Shown here piece by piece: positions 52,377 to 60,807 of a DNA stretch of 64,000 bases; position 1 is the stretch's first letter, and the number at the start of each line of letters is the position of its first letter. Below the pieces are notes generated by a model. That model ran no database searches, was not told the origin of the DNA, and saw only the letters and a list, made by a program, of their open reading frames with translations. The translations under genes and the position numbers were made by a program. Origin of the DNA: Streptomyces aurantiogriseus (GTDB taxonomy: Bacteria; Actinomycetota; Actinomycetes; Streptomycetales; Streptomycetaceae); assembly GCF_014649375.1 (NCBI RefSeq), contig NZ_BMSX01000017.1, positions 177,519-241,518 of the forward strand. The letters run 5' to 3'.

Positions 52377-53279
52377 ATGGCCGCTCTCGGATGGCTCACT
52401 CCCCGTAGGCGCTCCGCCACGGCGAGGAGCGTGTTGGCAGGCGAGGCCTCGGCGGAGGCAGCCCGCAAAGACGTCTCCGAACAGGAACCTCAGTTTCCCG
52501 TGCACGGCGACGACCGCGCCGCCGCGTTCTTCGACCTCGACAACACGGTGATGCAGGGCGCCGCCCTCTTCCACTTCGGCCGGGGCCTGTACAAGCGGAA
52601 GTTCTTCGAGACCCGCGACCTCGTCCGGTTCGCCTGGCAGCAGGCGTGGTTCCGGCTGGCCGGCGTCGAGGACCCCGAGCACATGCAGGAGGCCCGCGAC
52701 TCGGCGCTGTCGATCGTCAAGGGCCACCGCGTCTCCGAGCTGCAGTCGATCGGCGAGGAGATCTACGACGAGTACATGGCCGAACGCATCTGGCCCGGCA
52801 CCCGGGCGCTGGCCCAGGCGCATCTCGATGCGGGCCAGAAGGTGTGGCTGGTCACAGCCGCCCCGGTGGAGATCGCCCAGGTGATCGCCCGCCGCCTCGG
52901 CCTGACCGGCGCGCTCGGCACGGTGGCGGAGTCGGTGGACGGCGTCTACACGGGCAAGCTGGTCGGCGAGCCGCTGCACGGCCCGGCCAAGGCGGAAGCG
53001 GTACGCGCCCTGGCCGCGGCCGAGGGCCTGGATCTCTCCCGCTGCGCGGCCTACAGCGACTCCCACAACGACATCCCGATGCTCTCGCTGGTCGGGCACC
53101 CCTACGCCATCAACCCCGACACCAAACTCCGCAAACACGCCCGCGACCTCGACTGGCGCCTCCGCGACTACCGCACCGGGCGCAAGGCGGCGAAGGTCGG
53201 CATCCCGGCAGCAGCCGGAGTGGGCGCGGTGGCCGGCGGCACGGCAGCGGCGATCGCGCTGCACCGCCGCCGACGCTGA
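52377..53279 (+). CDS. HAD-superfamily IB hydrolase (SerB-like)
   Basis: 300 residues. Nucleophile motif AFFDLDNTVMQG near residue 52, motif II in WLVTAAPVEIA, Lys in HGPAKAEAVRAL and motif IV AAYSDSHNDIPML. The HAD-IB subfamily removes phosphate from small molecules or lipids. The C-terminal ~25 residues hold a hydrophobic helix (GIPAAAGVGAVAGGTAAAIA), suggesting a membrane tail. TATGCT 12 bases before the ATG and lack of a ribosome binding site suggest a leaderless mRNA. Confidence 0.85.
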   Translation: MAALGWLTPRRRSATARSVLAGEASAEAARKDVSEQEPQFPVHGDDRAAAFFDLDNTVMQGAALFHFGRGLYKRKFFETRDLVRFAWQQAWFRLAGVEDPEHMQEARDSALSIVKGHRVSELQSIGEEIYDEYMAERIWPGTRALAQAHLDAGQKVWLVTAAPVEIAQVIARRLGLTGALGTVAESVDGVYTGKLVGEPLHGPAKAEAVRALAAAEGLDLSRCAAYSDSHNDIPMLSLVGHPYAINPDTKLRKHARDLDWRLRDYRTGRKAAKVGIPAAAGVGAVAGGTAAAIALHRRRR

Positions 53280-53350
53280 CGCCTGCGGGTGGTTGCTCCC
53301 GGGGGCGCCTGCGGGTTGGTGGGCGGGTCGGGGTCGTGGCGGTGCGGGGC

Positions 53351-53500
53351 GCGCCTGCGGTGCGTGGGTGGGTCGGGGTCGTGGCGGTGCGGCGAGCCCG
53401 TCGCGTGTTGGGCGTACGGCTGCCTGCTGCCACAGTCCGAGTTGGCTGTGACGAGCTGAGCGACGGGCTCTTGCCGCACCGCCACGACCCGCTCCCGCCG
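53351..53500. repeat. 150-bp foldback repeat, right copy (inverted)
   Basis: Reverse complement of 29192-29341 with about two mismatches, including both inverted ends. A partial extra copy of one end (GGGTCGTGG-type string) lies just to its left near 53330. It sits in the 767-base gap between the HAD gene and bldN. Confidence 0.8.
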
Positions 53501-54046
53501 GAGGGCGGCTGCGGGTCGTGGGGGCTCGGGGGGCTTGGACCCCACCCAGGCGCGGGCAGTCGTGCCGCTGGGGCATGGGGCCCTGCTCGAGCGGAGCCGA
53601 GGGTGGGGGAGGGTGGGCGCGGTGGCGCCCGAAACGCTGGGACGCGCGGCCGACCCGCCCACAGCAGCGCGCGGTACGGCGCACCCGGCGCTCGGCTCCC
53701 CCACCCCGCCGCTCCGTCACACCGCGTGCCGTCGCTGGGAAAACGGCCAATCCACCGTCGTACCCCCACAGTTCCGCGCCCATTCCTCTTGTCCGCGCAC
53801 CGCCACAACCCGCCCTGGAGCGACACGAAACTCGGACTCTTTCGATCAACAACCAATCACTCTCAGCAACTTGATCGAGCGTCAACCGGCTAGAGAAGCG
53901 ACGTAACCGACGATTTGAGCAACTCGGTGTAGCAGCGCCTGTACGAAGCGTTATTCTCCTCAGACGCAAACCGGTGCCCCTCCGTCGCTACGACGGGTGA
54001 ACGGCCCCGCACTGCACGTGATGAAAGCTCTGCCTCTGGGAGTCCC
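53501..54046. other. Non-coding region upstream of bldN
   Basis: I see no gene here. 53560-53720 carries the common Streptomyces string GAGCGGAGCCGAGGGTGGGG and a partner CTCGGCTCCCCCACCC. 53730-54046 is relatively AT-rich and should hold the bldN promoter and its regulatory sites; I could not assign a BldD box with confidence. Confidence 0.5.
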
Positions 54047-54826
54047 GTGTACCCACACGTCGGGGTTGACACCTCGGGCCTGGCTACGCTGCGCACACTG
54101 GTCGCTACGGCCCAGGACCTGTTGCGCGGCCTCGTCCCCACCGCGTACGCCGTCCCCGCCTTCGCCGCCGCCGCTCCCGTGGGCCCGTGCTACGCACTGG
54201 CCGACGGCGGCGCCGCCGTGGGCAGACGAGGACGCGCGGCCGGCGCGGCCACCGCCCGCCGGCCGGCCGCCGACAGCGACAGCGCCCGGATGATGGACCT
54301 CGTCGAGCGGGCCCAGGCCGGCGAGGCCGACGCCTTCGGGCGGCTCTACGACCAGTACAGCGACACGGTGTACCGGTACATCTACTACCGGGTAGGAGGG
54401 AAGGCGACCGCCGAAGACCTCACAAGTGAGACGTTCCTGCGCGCCCTGCGACGGATCGGGACCTTCACCTGGCAGGGCCGTGACTTCGGCGCCTGGCTCG
54501 TCACCATCGCCCGCAACCTCGTCGCCGACCACTTCAAGTCCAGCCGCTTCCGGCTGGAGGTGACCACCGGCGAGATGCTCGACGCCAACGAGGTCGAGCG
54601 CTCCCCGGAGGACTCCGTCCTCGAGTCCCTCTCCAACGCCGCCCTCCTGGACGCCGTACGCCGTCTCAACCCGCAGCAGCAGGAGTGCGTCACCCTCCGC
54701 TTCCTCCAGGGCCTCTCCGTCGCCGAGACCGCGCGTGTGATGGGCAAGAACGAGGGCGCCATCAAGACCCTCCAGTACCGGGCCGTCCGCACCCTGGCCC
54801 GCCTCCTGCCGGACGACGCCCGCTGA
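54047..54826 (+). CDS. bldN: Developmental ECF sigma factor BldN
   Basis: 259 residues from a GTG. The N-terminal ~85 residues (YPHVGVDTSGLATLRTLVAT, ALADGGAAVGRRG) form the pro-sequence known from BldN, which is cleaved off to give the active factor. Then sigma region 2 (DAFGRLYDQYSDTVYRYIYY, TFLRALRRIGTFTWQGRDFG) and region 4 (LNPQQQECVTLRFLQGLSVA, IKTLQYRAVRTLARLL). BldN directs aerial-hypha genes such as chaplins and rodlins. The rsbN gene downstream encodes its anti-sigma factor. Confidence 0.95.
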   Translation: MYPHVGVDTSGLATLRTLVATAQDLLRGLVPTAYAVPAFAAAAPVGPCYALADGGAAVGRRGRAAGAATARRPAADSDSARMMDLVERAQAGEADAFGRLYDQYSDTVYRYIYYRVGGKATAEDLTSETFLRALRRIGTFTWQGRDFGAWLVTIARNLVADHFKSSRFRLEVTTGEMLDANEVERSPEDSVLESLSNAALLDAVRRLNPQQQECVTLRFLQGLSVAETARVMGKNEGAIKTLQYRAVRTLARLLPDDAR

Positions 54827-55058
54827 TCCCGCCTACTCTCGGCAACCTCAACTCACGCTCAGTGAAAGTCGGTTGGCTTCTCCATCCGGTCATCCGCAGT
54901 CCGTAACCCAAGTGCCGCGCCAGTCGTTGTGCGGGATACAGGCTCCCTGTGGTCACGCCCCGGCCTCACGATCACTCGATCGTGTGGAAGCGGTCGAGGG
55001 CGTGCAACCCCGAGGACCCCCGGGGAGTCGACCGTCATGACGAGAGGAGGTGCCGCCA

Positions 55059-56351
55059 GTGATCGCAAACGTATCGGCGCACCGGCGGGCGAACGCCTTC
55101 GCCCAGGCCCTGGAGGACCAGTCCGACCGGGGCACGGCGGCCGAGCAGACCGAAGGATCGGCACCGGCCCCGGCCGCTGCGGACCAGACCCAGCAGGGCC
55201 GTCTTCTGGCCCTCGCGACGAGTCTGGCCGAGTTGCCCAAGCCGGAGCTCGACCCCGAGGTCAAGGTCGTCCAGCGCGCCCAGTTGGTCGCCGCGATGGA
55301 GGCCATGCTGCAGGCGGGCACCGCGGGCGAGGCAGCGGACTCTGCGCTGCCCAATCAAAGAGGGAGCGAAGCGACTTCCGCAGAAGGGCGGGGGCGGGAG
55401 ACGGGCGGGCGCTCCCATCGGCGGGGCACCCACCGGACAAGCCCACTGGGGAAGTTCCGACCGCGCACAAGGCTCGCCAGAGGCCTCACCGCGGGCGGCC
55501 TCAGCGTGGGCGTGGCCGCGGGCGCCTTCGGCGGAGTCGCCGCCGCGAGCTCCGACGCCCTGCCCGGTGACTCGCTCTACGGGCTCAAGCGCGGCATCGA
55601 GGACTTCAAGCTCAACTATCTCGCCGAGGGCGACGGCGAGCGTGGCAAGGCCTATCTCGACCAGGCCTCCACCCGGCTCGGCGAAGCCCGTCGGCTCATG
55701 GAGCGCGGCCGCGGCGGCGCCCACCTCGACCACGAGTCCCTCGGCGAGATCCGCCGCGCCCTGTCCGGTATGCAGCACGACGCCTCCGAGGGCCACCGGC
55801 TGCTGCACGAGGCGTACCAGCGCGACCCGGACTCCCTGGGCCCCATCCAGGCTCTGTCCGCCTTCTCGCGCTCCCACCGCGACTCGTGGGGCGCGCTGCG
55901 CGACAAGCTGCCCGTGCAGCTCGGGGACGTCAGTCAGCAGGTGTCGTCGGTCTTCGACGCCATAGACAAAGAGGTCGCCCCGCTGCAGTCCCTCCTTCCG
56001 CAGCCCCCCGCCCGGGACGGAAGCGGCGGCAGAGGGCAGAGCTCCGGCCCGGCGTCCACCGGCACCTCGGACACCGACCGCTCCCCCGACCCCAGCACCG
56101 GCTACGGCTCCGCCGACGACGACCGCACCGGCGGCGACAGCGGCAGCCCGAGCAGGTCCTCCTCCACGGGCACCGGCGAGGAAGGCCTCCTCGGCGGCAC
56201 CACCGGCGGACTCCTCAACCCGCCCCAGGACGCCGACAGCGCCTCCCCGTCCACCAGCAACCCTCCGACAACGCAGCCGGACGTCACCCTCCCGCCCCTC
56301 CTCCCCGGCCTCCTGCCCGGCCTGGGCATCGACGGCGAGGACGCGGACTAG
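55059..56351 (+). CDS. rsbN: Anti-sigma factor RsbN (BldN antagonist)
   Basis: 430 residues from the GTG at 55059 after GAGAGGAGG. The cytoplasmic N-terminus (residues ~1-130, HRRANAFAQALEDQ) would bind BldN; one membrane helix (GLTAGGLSVGVAAGAFGGVA) lies at ~residues 145-170; outside is a DUF5667 domain (ALPGDSLYGLKRGIEDFKLN) and a Ser/Gly/Pro-rich tail. Identified by position after bldN and by domain. The 232-base gap between the genes should hold its own promoter. Confidence 0.9.
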   Translation: MIANVSAHRRANAFAQALEDQSDRGTAAEQTEGSAPAPAAADQTQQGRLLALATSLAELPKPELDPEVKVVQRAQLVAAMEAMLQAGTAGEAADSALPNQRGSEATSAEGRGRETGGRSHRRGTHRTSPLGKFRPRTRLARGLTAGGLSVGVAAGAFGGVAAASSDALPGDSLYGLKRGIEDFKLNYLAEGDGERGKAYLDQASTRLGEARRLMERGRGGAHLDHESLGEIRRALSGMQHDASEGHRLLHEAYQRDPDSLGPIQALSAFSRSHRDSWGALRDKLPVQLGDVSQQVSSVFDAIDKEVAPLQSLLPQPPARDGSGGRGQSSGPASTGTSDTDRSPDPSTGYGSADDDRTGGDSGSPSRSSSTGTGEEGLLGGTTGGLLNPPQDADSASPSTSNPPTTQPDVTLPPLLPGLLPGLGIDGEDAD

Positions 56352-56360
56352 AGCAACGCC

Positions 56361-56412
56361 CGTACGGCGGTGGGGGCGGCCTTCTCAGGAAGCCCGCCCC
56401 CACCGCCGTACG
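56361..56412. terminator. Strong bidirectional terminator after rsbN
   Basis: CGTACGGCGGTGGGGGCGG (56361-56379) pairs over all 19 bases with 56394-56412, with an inner CTTC/GAAG pair in the loop. It separates the convergent rsbN and acyltransferase genes. Confidence 0.85.
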
Positions 56413-56433
56413 CATGCCCGGAAGAGCACCGAC

Positions 56434-57513
56434 TCAGAAGAACACCGACCGCCGCTGCACCAACAACTTGTAGAGCGTGTGCTGGATCTGCTCCCGCACC
56501 TGATCCGTCAGGTTGAACATCAGCATCGGGTCCTCCGCCGCCTCCGGCGGATAGCCGTCCGTCGGGATCGGCTCGCCGAATTGGATCGTCCACTTGGTGG
56601 GCAGCGGGATGGCGCCCAGCGGGCCCAGCCACGGGAACGTCGGCGTCAGCGGGAAGTACGGAAAACCCAGAACCCTGGCCAGCGTCTTCGCATTGCCGAT
56701 CATCGGGTAGATCTCCTCCGCCCCGACGATCGAGCAGGGGATGATCGGGGCGCCCTGTCGCAGCGCCGTGGAGACGAAGCCGCCCCGGCCGAACCGCTGG
56801 AGCTTGTAGCGCTCGCTGAAGGGCTTCCCGATGCCCTTGAAGCCCTCCGGCATCACCCCGACCAGTTCGCCCTGGCCCAGGAGCCGTTCGGCGTCCTCGG
56901 CGCAGGCGAGGGTGTGCCCGAGCTTGCGCGCGAGTTCGTTGACGACGGGCAGGACGAAGACGAGGTCGGCGGCCAGCAGCCGCAGATGGCGGCCCGCCGG
57001 ATGGTGGTCGTGGACGGCGACCTGCATCATCAGACCGTCCAGCGGCAGCGTCCCGGAGTGGTTGGCGACGATCAGCGCGCCGCCTTCGGCCGGGATGTTC
57101 TCGACGCCCTTCACCTCGACCCGGAAGTACTTCTCGTACACGGGCCGCAGCAGGGACATCAGGACCTGGTCGGTGAGCTCCTCGTCGTAGCCGAAGTCGT
57201 CGACCTCGTAGTCGCCCGTGAGCCGGCGGCGCAGGAAGGACAGGCCGCCCGCGATGCGTCGCTCCAGGCCGCCGACGTCCTCCCGCTGCTGCTGCGGCGG
57301 CTGTTCCTCACCCGTACCGGTCACGGGATCATCATGCTGCGAGGCCGCCCTGGTGGGCAGGGGCTGGACCTCACCGACCTCGCCGATCTCACGGACCGGC
57401 GCCGACTCCCCGTTCTTGCGCCGGCTCCCCGCGCTCCGGCGCCGCGGCGGCCGCTGCACGGCGCTCCCGCGGGACCGGTCGTCGTCGAACGGAATGACCT
57501 TGGCGTCCGCCAT
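56434..57513 (-). CDS. PlsC-like lysophospholipid acyltransferase
   Basis: 359 residues. After a ~110-residue charged N-terminus, the acyltransferase domain has IVANHSGTLPLDGLMM (HX4D), GVMPEGFKGIGKPF and APIIPCSIVGAEEIYPMIG. It transfers an acyl group to lysophosphatidic acid or a related lipid at the membrane. Two-gene operon with the epimerase upstream (14-base gap). Confidence 0.87.
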   Translation of the reverse strand: MADAKVIPFDDDRSRGSAVQRPPRRRSAGSRRKNGESAPVREIGEVGEVQPLPTRAASQHDDPVTGTGEEQPPQQQREDVGGLERRIAGGLSFLRRRLTGDYEVDDFGYDEELTDQVLMSLLRPVYEKYFRVEVKGVENIPAEGGALIVANHSGTLPLDGLMMQVAVHDHHPAGRHLRLLAADLVFVLPVVNELARKLGHTLACAEDAERLLGQGELVGVMPEGFKGIGKPFSERYKLQRFGRGGFVSTALRQGAPIIPCSIVGAEEIYPMIGNAKTLARVLGFPYFPLTPTFPWLGPLGAIPLPTKWTIQFGEPIPTDGYPPEAAEDPMLMFNLTDQVREQIQHTLYKLLVQRRSVFF

Positions 57514-57527
57514 CGTTGATGCGCTCC

Positions 57528-58589
57528 TCAGTTGGCGCTCTGCGTCGGGGGGTGGCCGCCGCCCGCGAAGGGCAGCGCGGCGATCCGGTCGACGGCCCCC
57601 TCAAGGGCCTCGGGGGGCAGGAGACCCGGCCCCTGACTGCGTGCGAAGTCCGCGAAGGTCTCCGCTGTGGTGTACCTCGGCGAGAATCCCAGCGTCTCGC
57701 GCATCTGGTCCGTCGCCACGACCCGGCCGTGGGTGAGCAGCCGGATCTGCTCGGGCGAGAAGTCCGTCATCCCCAGCGTACGCACCAGGGAGCCCGCCCA
57801 GGTGACGGCCGGCAGCAGCAGCGGGACCGTGGGCCTCCCGAGCCGCCGCGAGCACTGCGACAGCAGCAGGACGCCGTCGCCGGCGATGTTGAAGGTGCCG
57901 CTGTTGAGCGTGCCCCGCTTCGGCTCGTGCGCGCCGATCCGCAGCACCTCGATGACGTCGTCCTCGTGCACGAACTGCAGCCGAGGGTCGTAGCCGAACA
58001 CGGTCGGCAGCACCGGCAGCGAGAAGTACGAGGCGAGCGGTGTCTCGGCGGTGGGCCCGAGGATGTTGGCGAACCGCAGCACGCACACGGCGACATCGGG
58101 CCGCCGCCGGGCGAACCCGCGCACATACCCCTCCACCTCCACCGTGTCCTTGGCGAACCCGCCGCTGGGCAGCGACTTGGCCGGCGTGGTCTCGGTGAAC
58201 ACGGCGGGATCCCGGGGCGCGGATCCGTAGACGTTCGTACTGGACTTGACCACCAGCCGCTTCACGCTGGGCGACTTCTGGCAGGCGCCGAGGAGCTGCA
58301 TCGTGCCGATGACGTTGGTCTCCTTGACCGTGGTCCGGCTCCCGCTGCCCAGCGCGGTGCCCGTCACGTCCAGATGGACGACGGTGTCGGCGCCGGTCTC
58401 GGCGAGCACCCGCGCGATGGTGGGCTGCCGGATGTCGGCCTGGATGAAGTCGGCCCCGCCGAGATGGTGCTCGGGCCGCACGGCGTCCACCGCGATCACC
58501 CGGTCGACCTCCGGGTCACGCTGGATCCGTCGTACGAACCGGCCCCCCAGCTGACGGGCCACTCCGGTCACGAGCACAACCTTGCCCAA
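57528..58589 (-). CDS. NAD-dependent epimerase/dehydratase (extended SDR)
   Basis: 353 residues from a TTG. Cofactor loop VLVTGVARQLGGRFVRRI, GADTVVHLDVTG, VVKSSTNVYGS and RFANILGPTAETP mark an atypical extended SDR; the YxxxK pair of catalysis is not obvious, so it may bind NAD without being a standard sugar epimerase. It is coupled to the acyltransferase gene. Confidence 0.85.
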   Translation of the reverse strand: MGKVVLVTGVARQLGGRFVRRIQRDPEVDRVIAVDAVRPEHHLGGADFIQADIRQPTIARVLAETGADTVVHLDVTGTALGSGSRTTVKETNVIGTMQLLGACQKSPSVKRLVVKSSTNVYGSAPRDPAVFTETTPAKSLPSGGFAKDTVEVEGYVRGFARRRPDVAVCVLRFANILGPTAETPLASYFSLPVLPTVFGYDPRLQFVHEDDVIEVLRIGAHEPKRGTLNSGTFNIAGDGVLLLSQCSRRLGRPTVPLLLPAVTWAGSLVRTLGMTDFSPEQIRLLTHGRVVATDQMRETLGFSPRYTTAETFADFARSQGPGLLPPEALEGAVDRIAALPFAGGGHPPTQSAN

Positions 58590-58801
58590 GATCAGCGCCT
58601 TCCTTCCGCCCCGGTACCGCTCGGCTGTCGCACTGCTCGTTACCCTGCCGCGTTCCCCGTGCGAGGGCCAACTTAGCGGGTCGATGTTGCGCTGTGATGA
58701 CCGCCCGAAGCACGAAGTGACGAGGCCCGTCGGTCATACGACCAGATCGACCACGGTCCTCGTCCAGTCCCACGCGCAAGGTTCAGCCACCGCACGGAAC
58801 C

Positions 58802-58847
58802 GCGCCGTACGCCCCAGGACATACGCGCCGTACGCCCCAGGACATAC
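58802..58847. repeat. Two tandem 23-bp repeats
   Basis: A 23-base unit starting GCGCCGTACGCCCCAGGACA occurs at 58802-58824 and 58825-58847, and a third partial copy follows. It lies in the 355-base gap between the epimerase and bS22 genes, which holds no other gene. Confidence 0.8.
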
Positions 58848-58878
58848 GCCCCGCGCGCCCAGGACCCCTCAGGAATAC

Positions 58879-58915
58879 GTGTGGCCCCCCACCGACACAC
58901 GATGGGGGGCCACAC
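58879..58915 (-). terminator. Terminator of the bS22 gene
   Basis: GTGTGGCCCCCCA (58879-58891) pairs with TGGGGGGCCACAC (58903-58915). It lies 30 bases past the bS22 stop. Confidence 0.8.
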
Positions 58916-58944
58916 CACGCTTTCGCGGCTCGCGTCGCGCGAAC

Positions 58945-59043
58945 TTACTTCTTGTTGCGACGCTGAACGCGCGTGCGCTTGAGCAGCTTGCGGTGCTTCT
59001 TCTTGGCCATCCGCTTGCGCCGCTTCTTGATAACAGAGCCCAC
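58945..59043 (-). CDS. Small ribosomal protein bS22 (AURKAIP1/COX24 domain)
   Basis: 32 residues from a GTG: GSVIKKRRKRMAKKKHRKLL followed by KRTRVQRRNKK. The very basic chain is that of the actinobacterial 30S protein seen at the decoding-site region of mycobacterial ribosomes. Isolated gene with its own terminator. Confidence 0.92.
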   Translation of the reverse strand: MGSVIKKRRKRMAKKKHRKLLKRTRVQRRNKK

Positions 59044-59199
59044 GACTACCCTCGCTCACTTCTCATCACTCGGTGCTGGGCGCCATGGGCCCATACGACC
59101 TACGAGGGGCTAGCCTACCCGCCCGAGCGCTGAGGTCGTAATCGAGGAGGCGGAGGGACCCTGAAGTGCCCTGTGAACGGATCCCTCGCACCCTCGCCG

Positions 59200-59409
59200 T
59201 CAGGCGGTTTCCACCCCCACGTAGCTCTCGCGGAGGTACTCGTGAACCGCGTTCTCCGGGACGCGGAAAGACCGCCCCACCCGGATCGCGGGCAGATGAC
59301 CGCTGTGCACCAGCCGGTACACGGTCATCTTCGACACTCGCATCACCGAGGCGACTTCCGCCACGGTAAGGAACTGAACCTCGCTCAGAGGCCTCTGGTC
59401 AGCAGCCAT
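59200..59409 (-). CDS. bdtA: Excisionase-like helix-turn-helix protein (BdtA-like)
   Basis: 69 residues, MerR/excisionase-type DNA-binding domain: FLTVAEVASVMRVSKMTVYR, LPAIRVGRSFRVPENAVHEY. The location two genes after the bldN region and the sequence match the BldD-target gene bdtA of S. coelicolor, as I recall it. A DNA-binding role is clear, target unknown. Confidence 0.8.
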   Translation of the reverse strand: MAADQRPLSEVQFLTVAEVASVMRVSKMTVYRLVHSGHLPAIRVGRSFRVPENAVHEYLRESYVGVETA

Positions 59410-59543
59410 GACACACCTGAACCTTCCGCACTCGACTCGACGGCCACCGGCTTCCCCTTCCGGTGACTCTTCGTCGCTGCGTGCTCACTCCCCAATGTAG
59501 GGGCGGGTGATGCGAGTGGGGAAGAGGTGCACCCATCGGCGGC

Positions 59544-60365
59544 CTACTGTGACAGACACGCCCGATTGAGTACGTAGCGGGTAAGCGGCCGGTAGTAATC
59601 AGACCGCACAGCGTCATCAACCGGAACGGCGACGGACACCGACCCCTCGGCCTCCCCCACGAAGAGCGCGGGGTCGTCGGTATCCGCCAGCCCAATCGCC
59701 TCAAACCCCAGCTGACCTGCTCCGCAGACCCACCCGTGGTCCCCGATCACCAGCTCCGGCAACGGCCCGCCGGCCTCCGCGGCCGCCGCCAGCGCCAGTC
59801 GAACCGGGAGCGGCGAGTGGGTGTGCACGCCGGTGGCACAACCGGGGCGCCCGGGGCCGCGTTCCCGCACCAACGCGACGCCCCGTACGTAGTCAAGGTT
59901 GTACGTGCGTAGTCCGAACCGGGTCGTTATGTCGACACAGCGACCCTGCGCAGGGGTGAGAACATCACATCCTGCCGCCGACAAAGCGTCCGCAAGCCCG
60001 CCGTAGAACCCGAGCAGCCGATGCGGATGCCCGGTCCCCAGCAACACCGGCGCACCACGCTGGGCAACCACCGCGAGCCGCTCCGCGAAGGCGTCGAGCG
60101 CGGCCAGGGTCAGCTCGGGATCGATCGCATCCTGCCCGGAAGTGTCCCGCAGATCGGCCGAAACCCCACACTTGTCCGCCATCAACCCGACCAAGTCCCG
60201 CACCCCCCACCCCCATTCAGGATCAATCCCGATCAACACCCGAGGATCCCGAGCAGCGAACAGCCGATAACTCCGAAGACTCTCCTCCCGAGAGGTAGCC
60301 ACCACCCCGGCCAGCCGAGCAGCCAGCAGATGGTCGCGCAGGGCCCTGGTACTCGTACTCACCAC
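59544..60365 (-). CDS. Conserved actinobacterial protein, phosphatase-like annotation uncertain
   Basis: 273 residues, soluble. Notable pieces: VLLGTGHPHRLLGFYGGLAD, DVLTPAQGRCVDITTRFGLR, GVHTHSPLPVRLALAAA, ELVIGDHGWVCGAGQLGFEA and EAEGSVSVAVPVDD. The conserved His/Asp/Cys cluster (GTGHPHR, HTHSP, GDHGWVCG) suggests a metal- or phosphate-handling enzyme; homologues are often labelled phosphatase. I cannot name the reaction. Confidence 0.6.
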   Translation of the reverse strand: MVSTSTRALRDHLLAARLAGVVATSREESLRSYRLFAARDPRVLIGIDPEWGWGVRDLVGLMADKCGVSADLRDTSGQDAIDPELTLAALDAFAERLAVVAQRGAPVLLGTGHPHRLLGFYGGLADALSAAGCDVLTPAQGRCVDITTRFGLRTYNLDYVRGVALVRERGPGRPGCATGVHTHSPLPVRLALAAAAEAGGPLPELVIGDHGWVCGAGQLGFEAIGLADTDDPALFVGEAEGSVSVAVPVDDAVRSDYYRPLTRYVLNRACLSQ

Positions 60366-60465
60366 GGGGCTGATGGTGATGGACGGGAATCACGGGCGTC
60401 TCAGAAACCAACGAACGAGCCACGGTTGGCGTAACACGAGTGCAGGCCGCCAGGCTGCCTATGTC

Positions 60466-60770
60466 CGTCCGGCGCTCGAGGACGAGGCCCATTCAGGGCC
60501 GAAGCGGGGCGCGGGGGCGCAGCCCCGCGGGGGGGGTGCAGGGGCGCAGCCCGGCCCGAGGAGCCAGGGAGAGCCGCTGGCGGAGTCGAAGAGGTAGAGA
60601 GCTCTGCCGGGCGTCCAGGGGGCAGCGCCGCGGGGGCGCAGCCCCGCCTGGGGCGCAGGGGCGCAGCCCCGCACGGGGTCCAGGGGGCGCAGCCCCGCAC
60701 GGGGTCCAGGGGGCGCAGCCCCCGGCGGGGTCGAAGGGGCGGAGCCCCTGGAGGTCGGGAAGGGTAGGGG
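60466..60770. repeat. Degenerate tandem repeats of GGGGCGCAGCCCC, ~25-bp period
   Basis: Most of the 442-base gap upstream of 60808 consists of units such as GGGGCGCAGCCCCGCACGGG followed by GTCCAGG, about ten copies with growing divergence toward both ends. The left edge (60466-60525) also carries the CGTCCGGCG / GGACGAGGCCC string found inverted at 6787-6949. No gene. Confidence 0.8.
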
Positions 60771-60807
60771 CGGCGGGGGCGAACCCCTCATACCCGCACC
60801 CCACCCC

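Noticed and set aside
51948..53969. 673-codon minus-strand frame extending the glutaredoxin gene
   Set aside because: Only the last 95 codons are protein-like (CxxC thioredoxin fold); the rest is antisense to the HAD gene and the repeat.
53501..53969. Protein-coding frames in the gap before bldN
   Set aside because: All are short shadows of repeats rich in Arg/Pro/Gly without a ribosome binding site or recognisable domain.
60466..60770. CRISPR-like array
   Set aside because: The ~25-bp period has no constant repeat with unique spacers; the units are degenerate copies of one GC-rich string.
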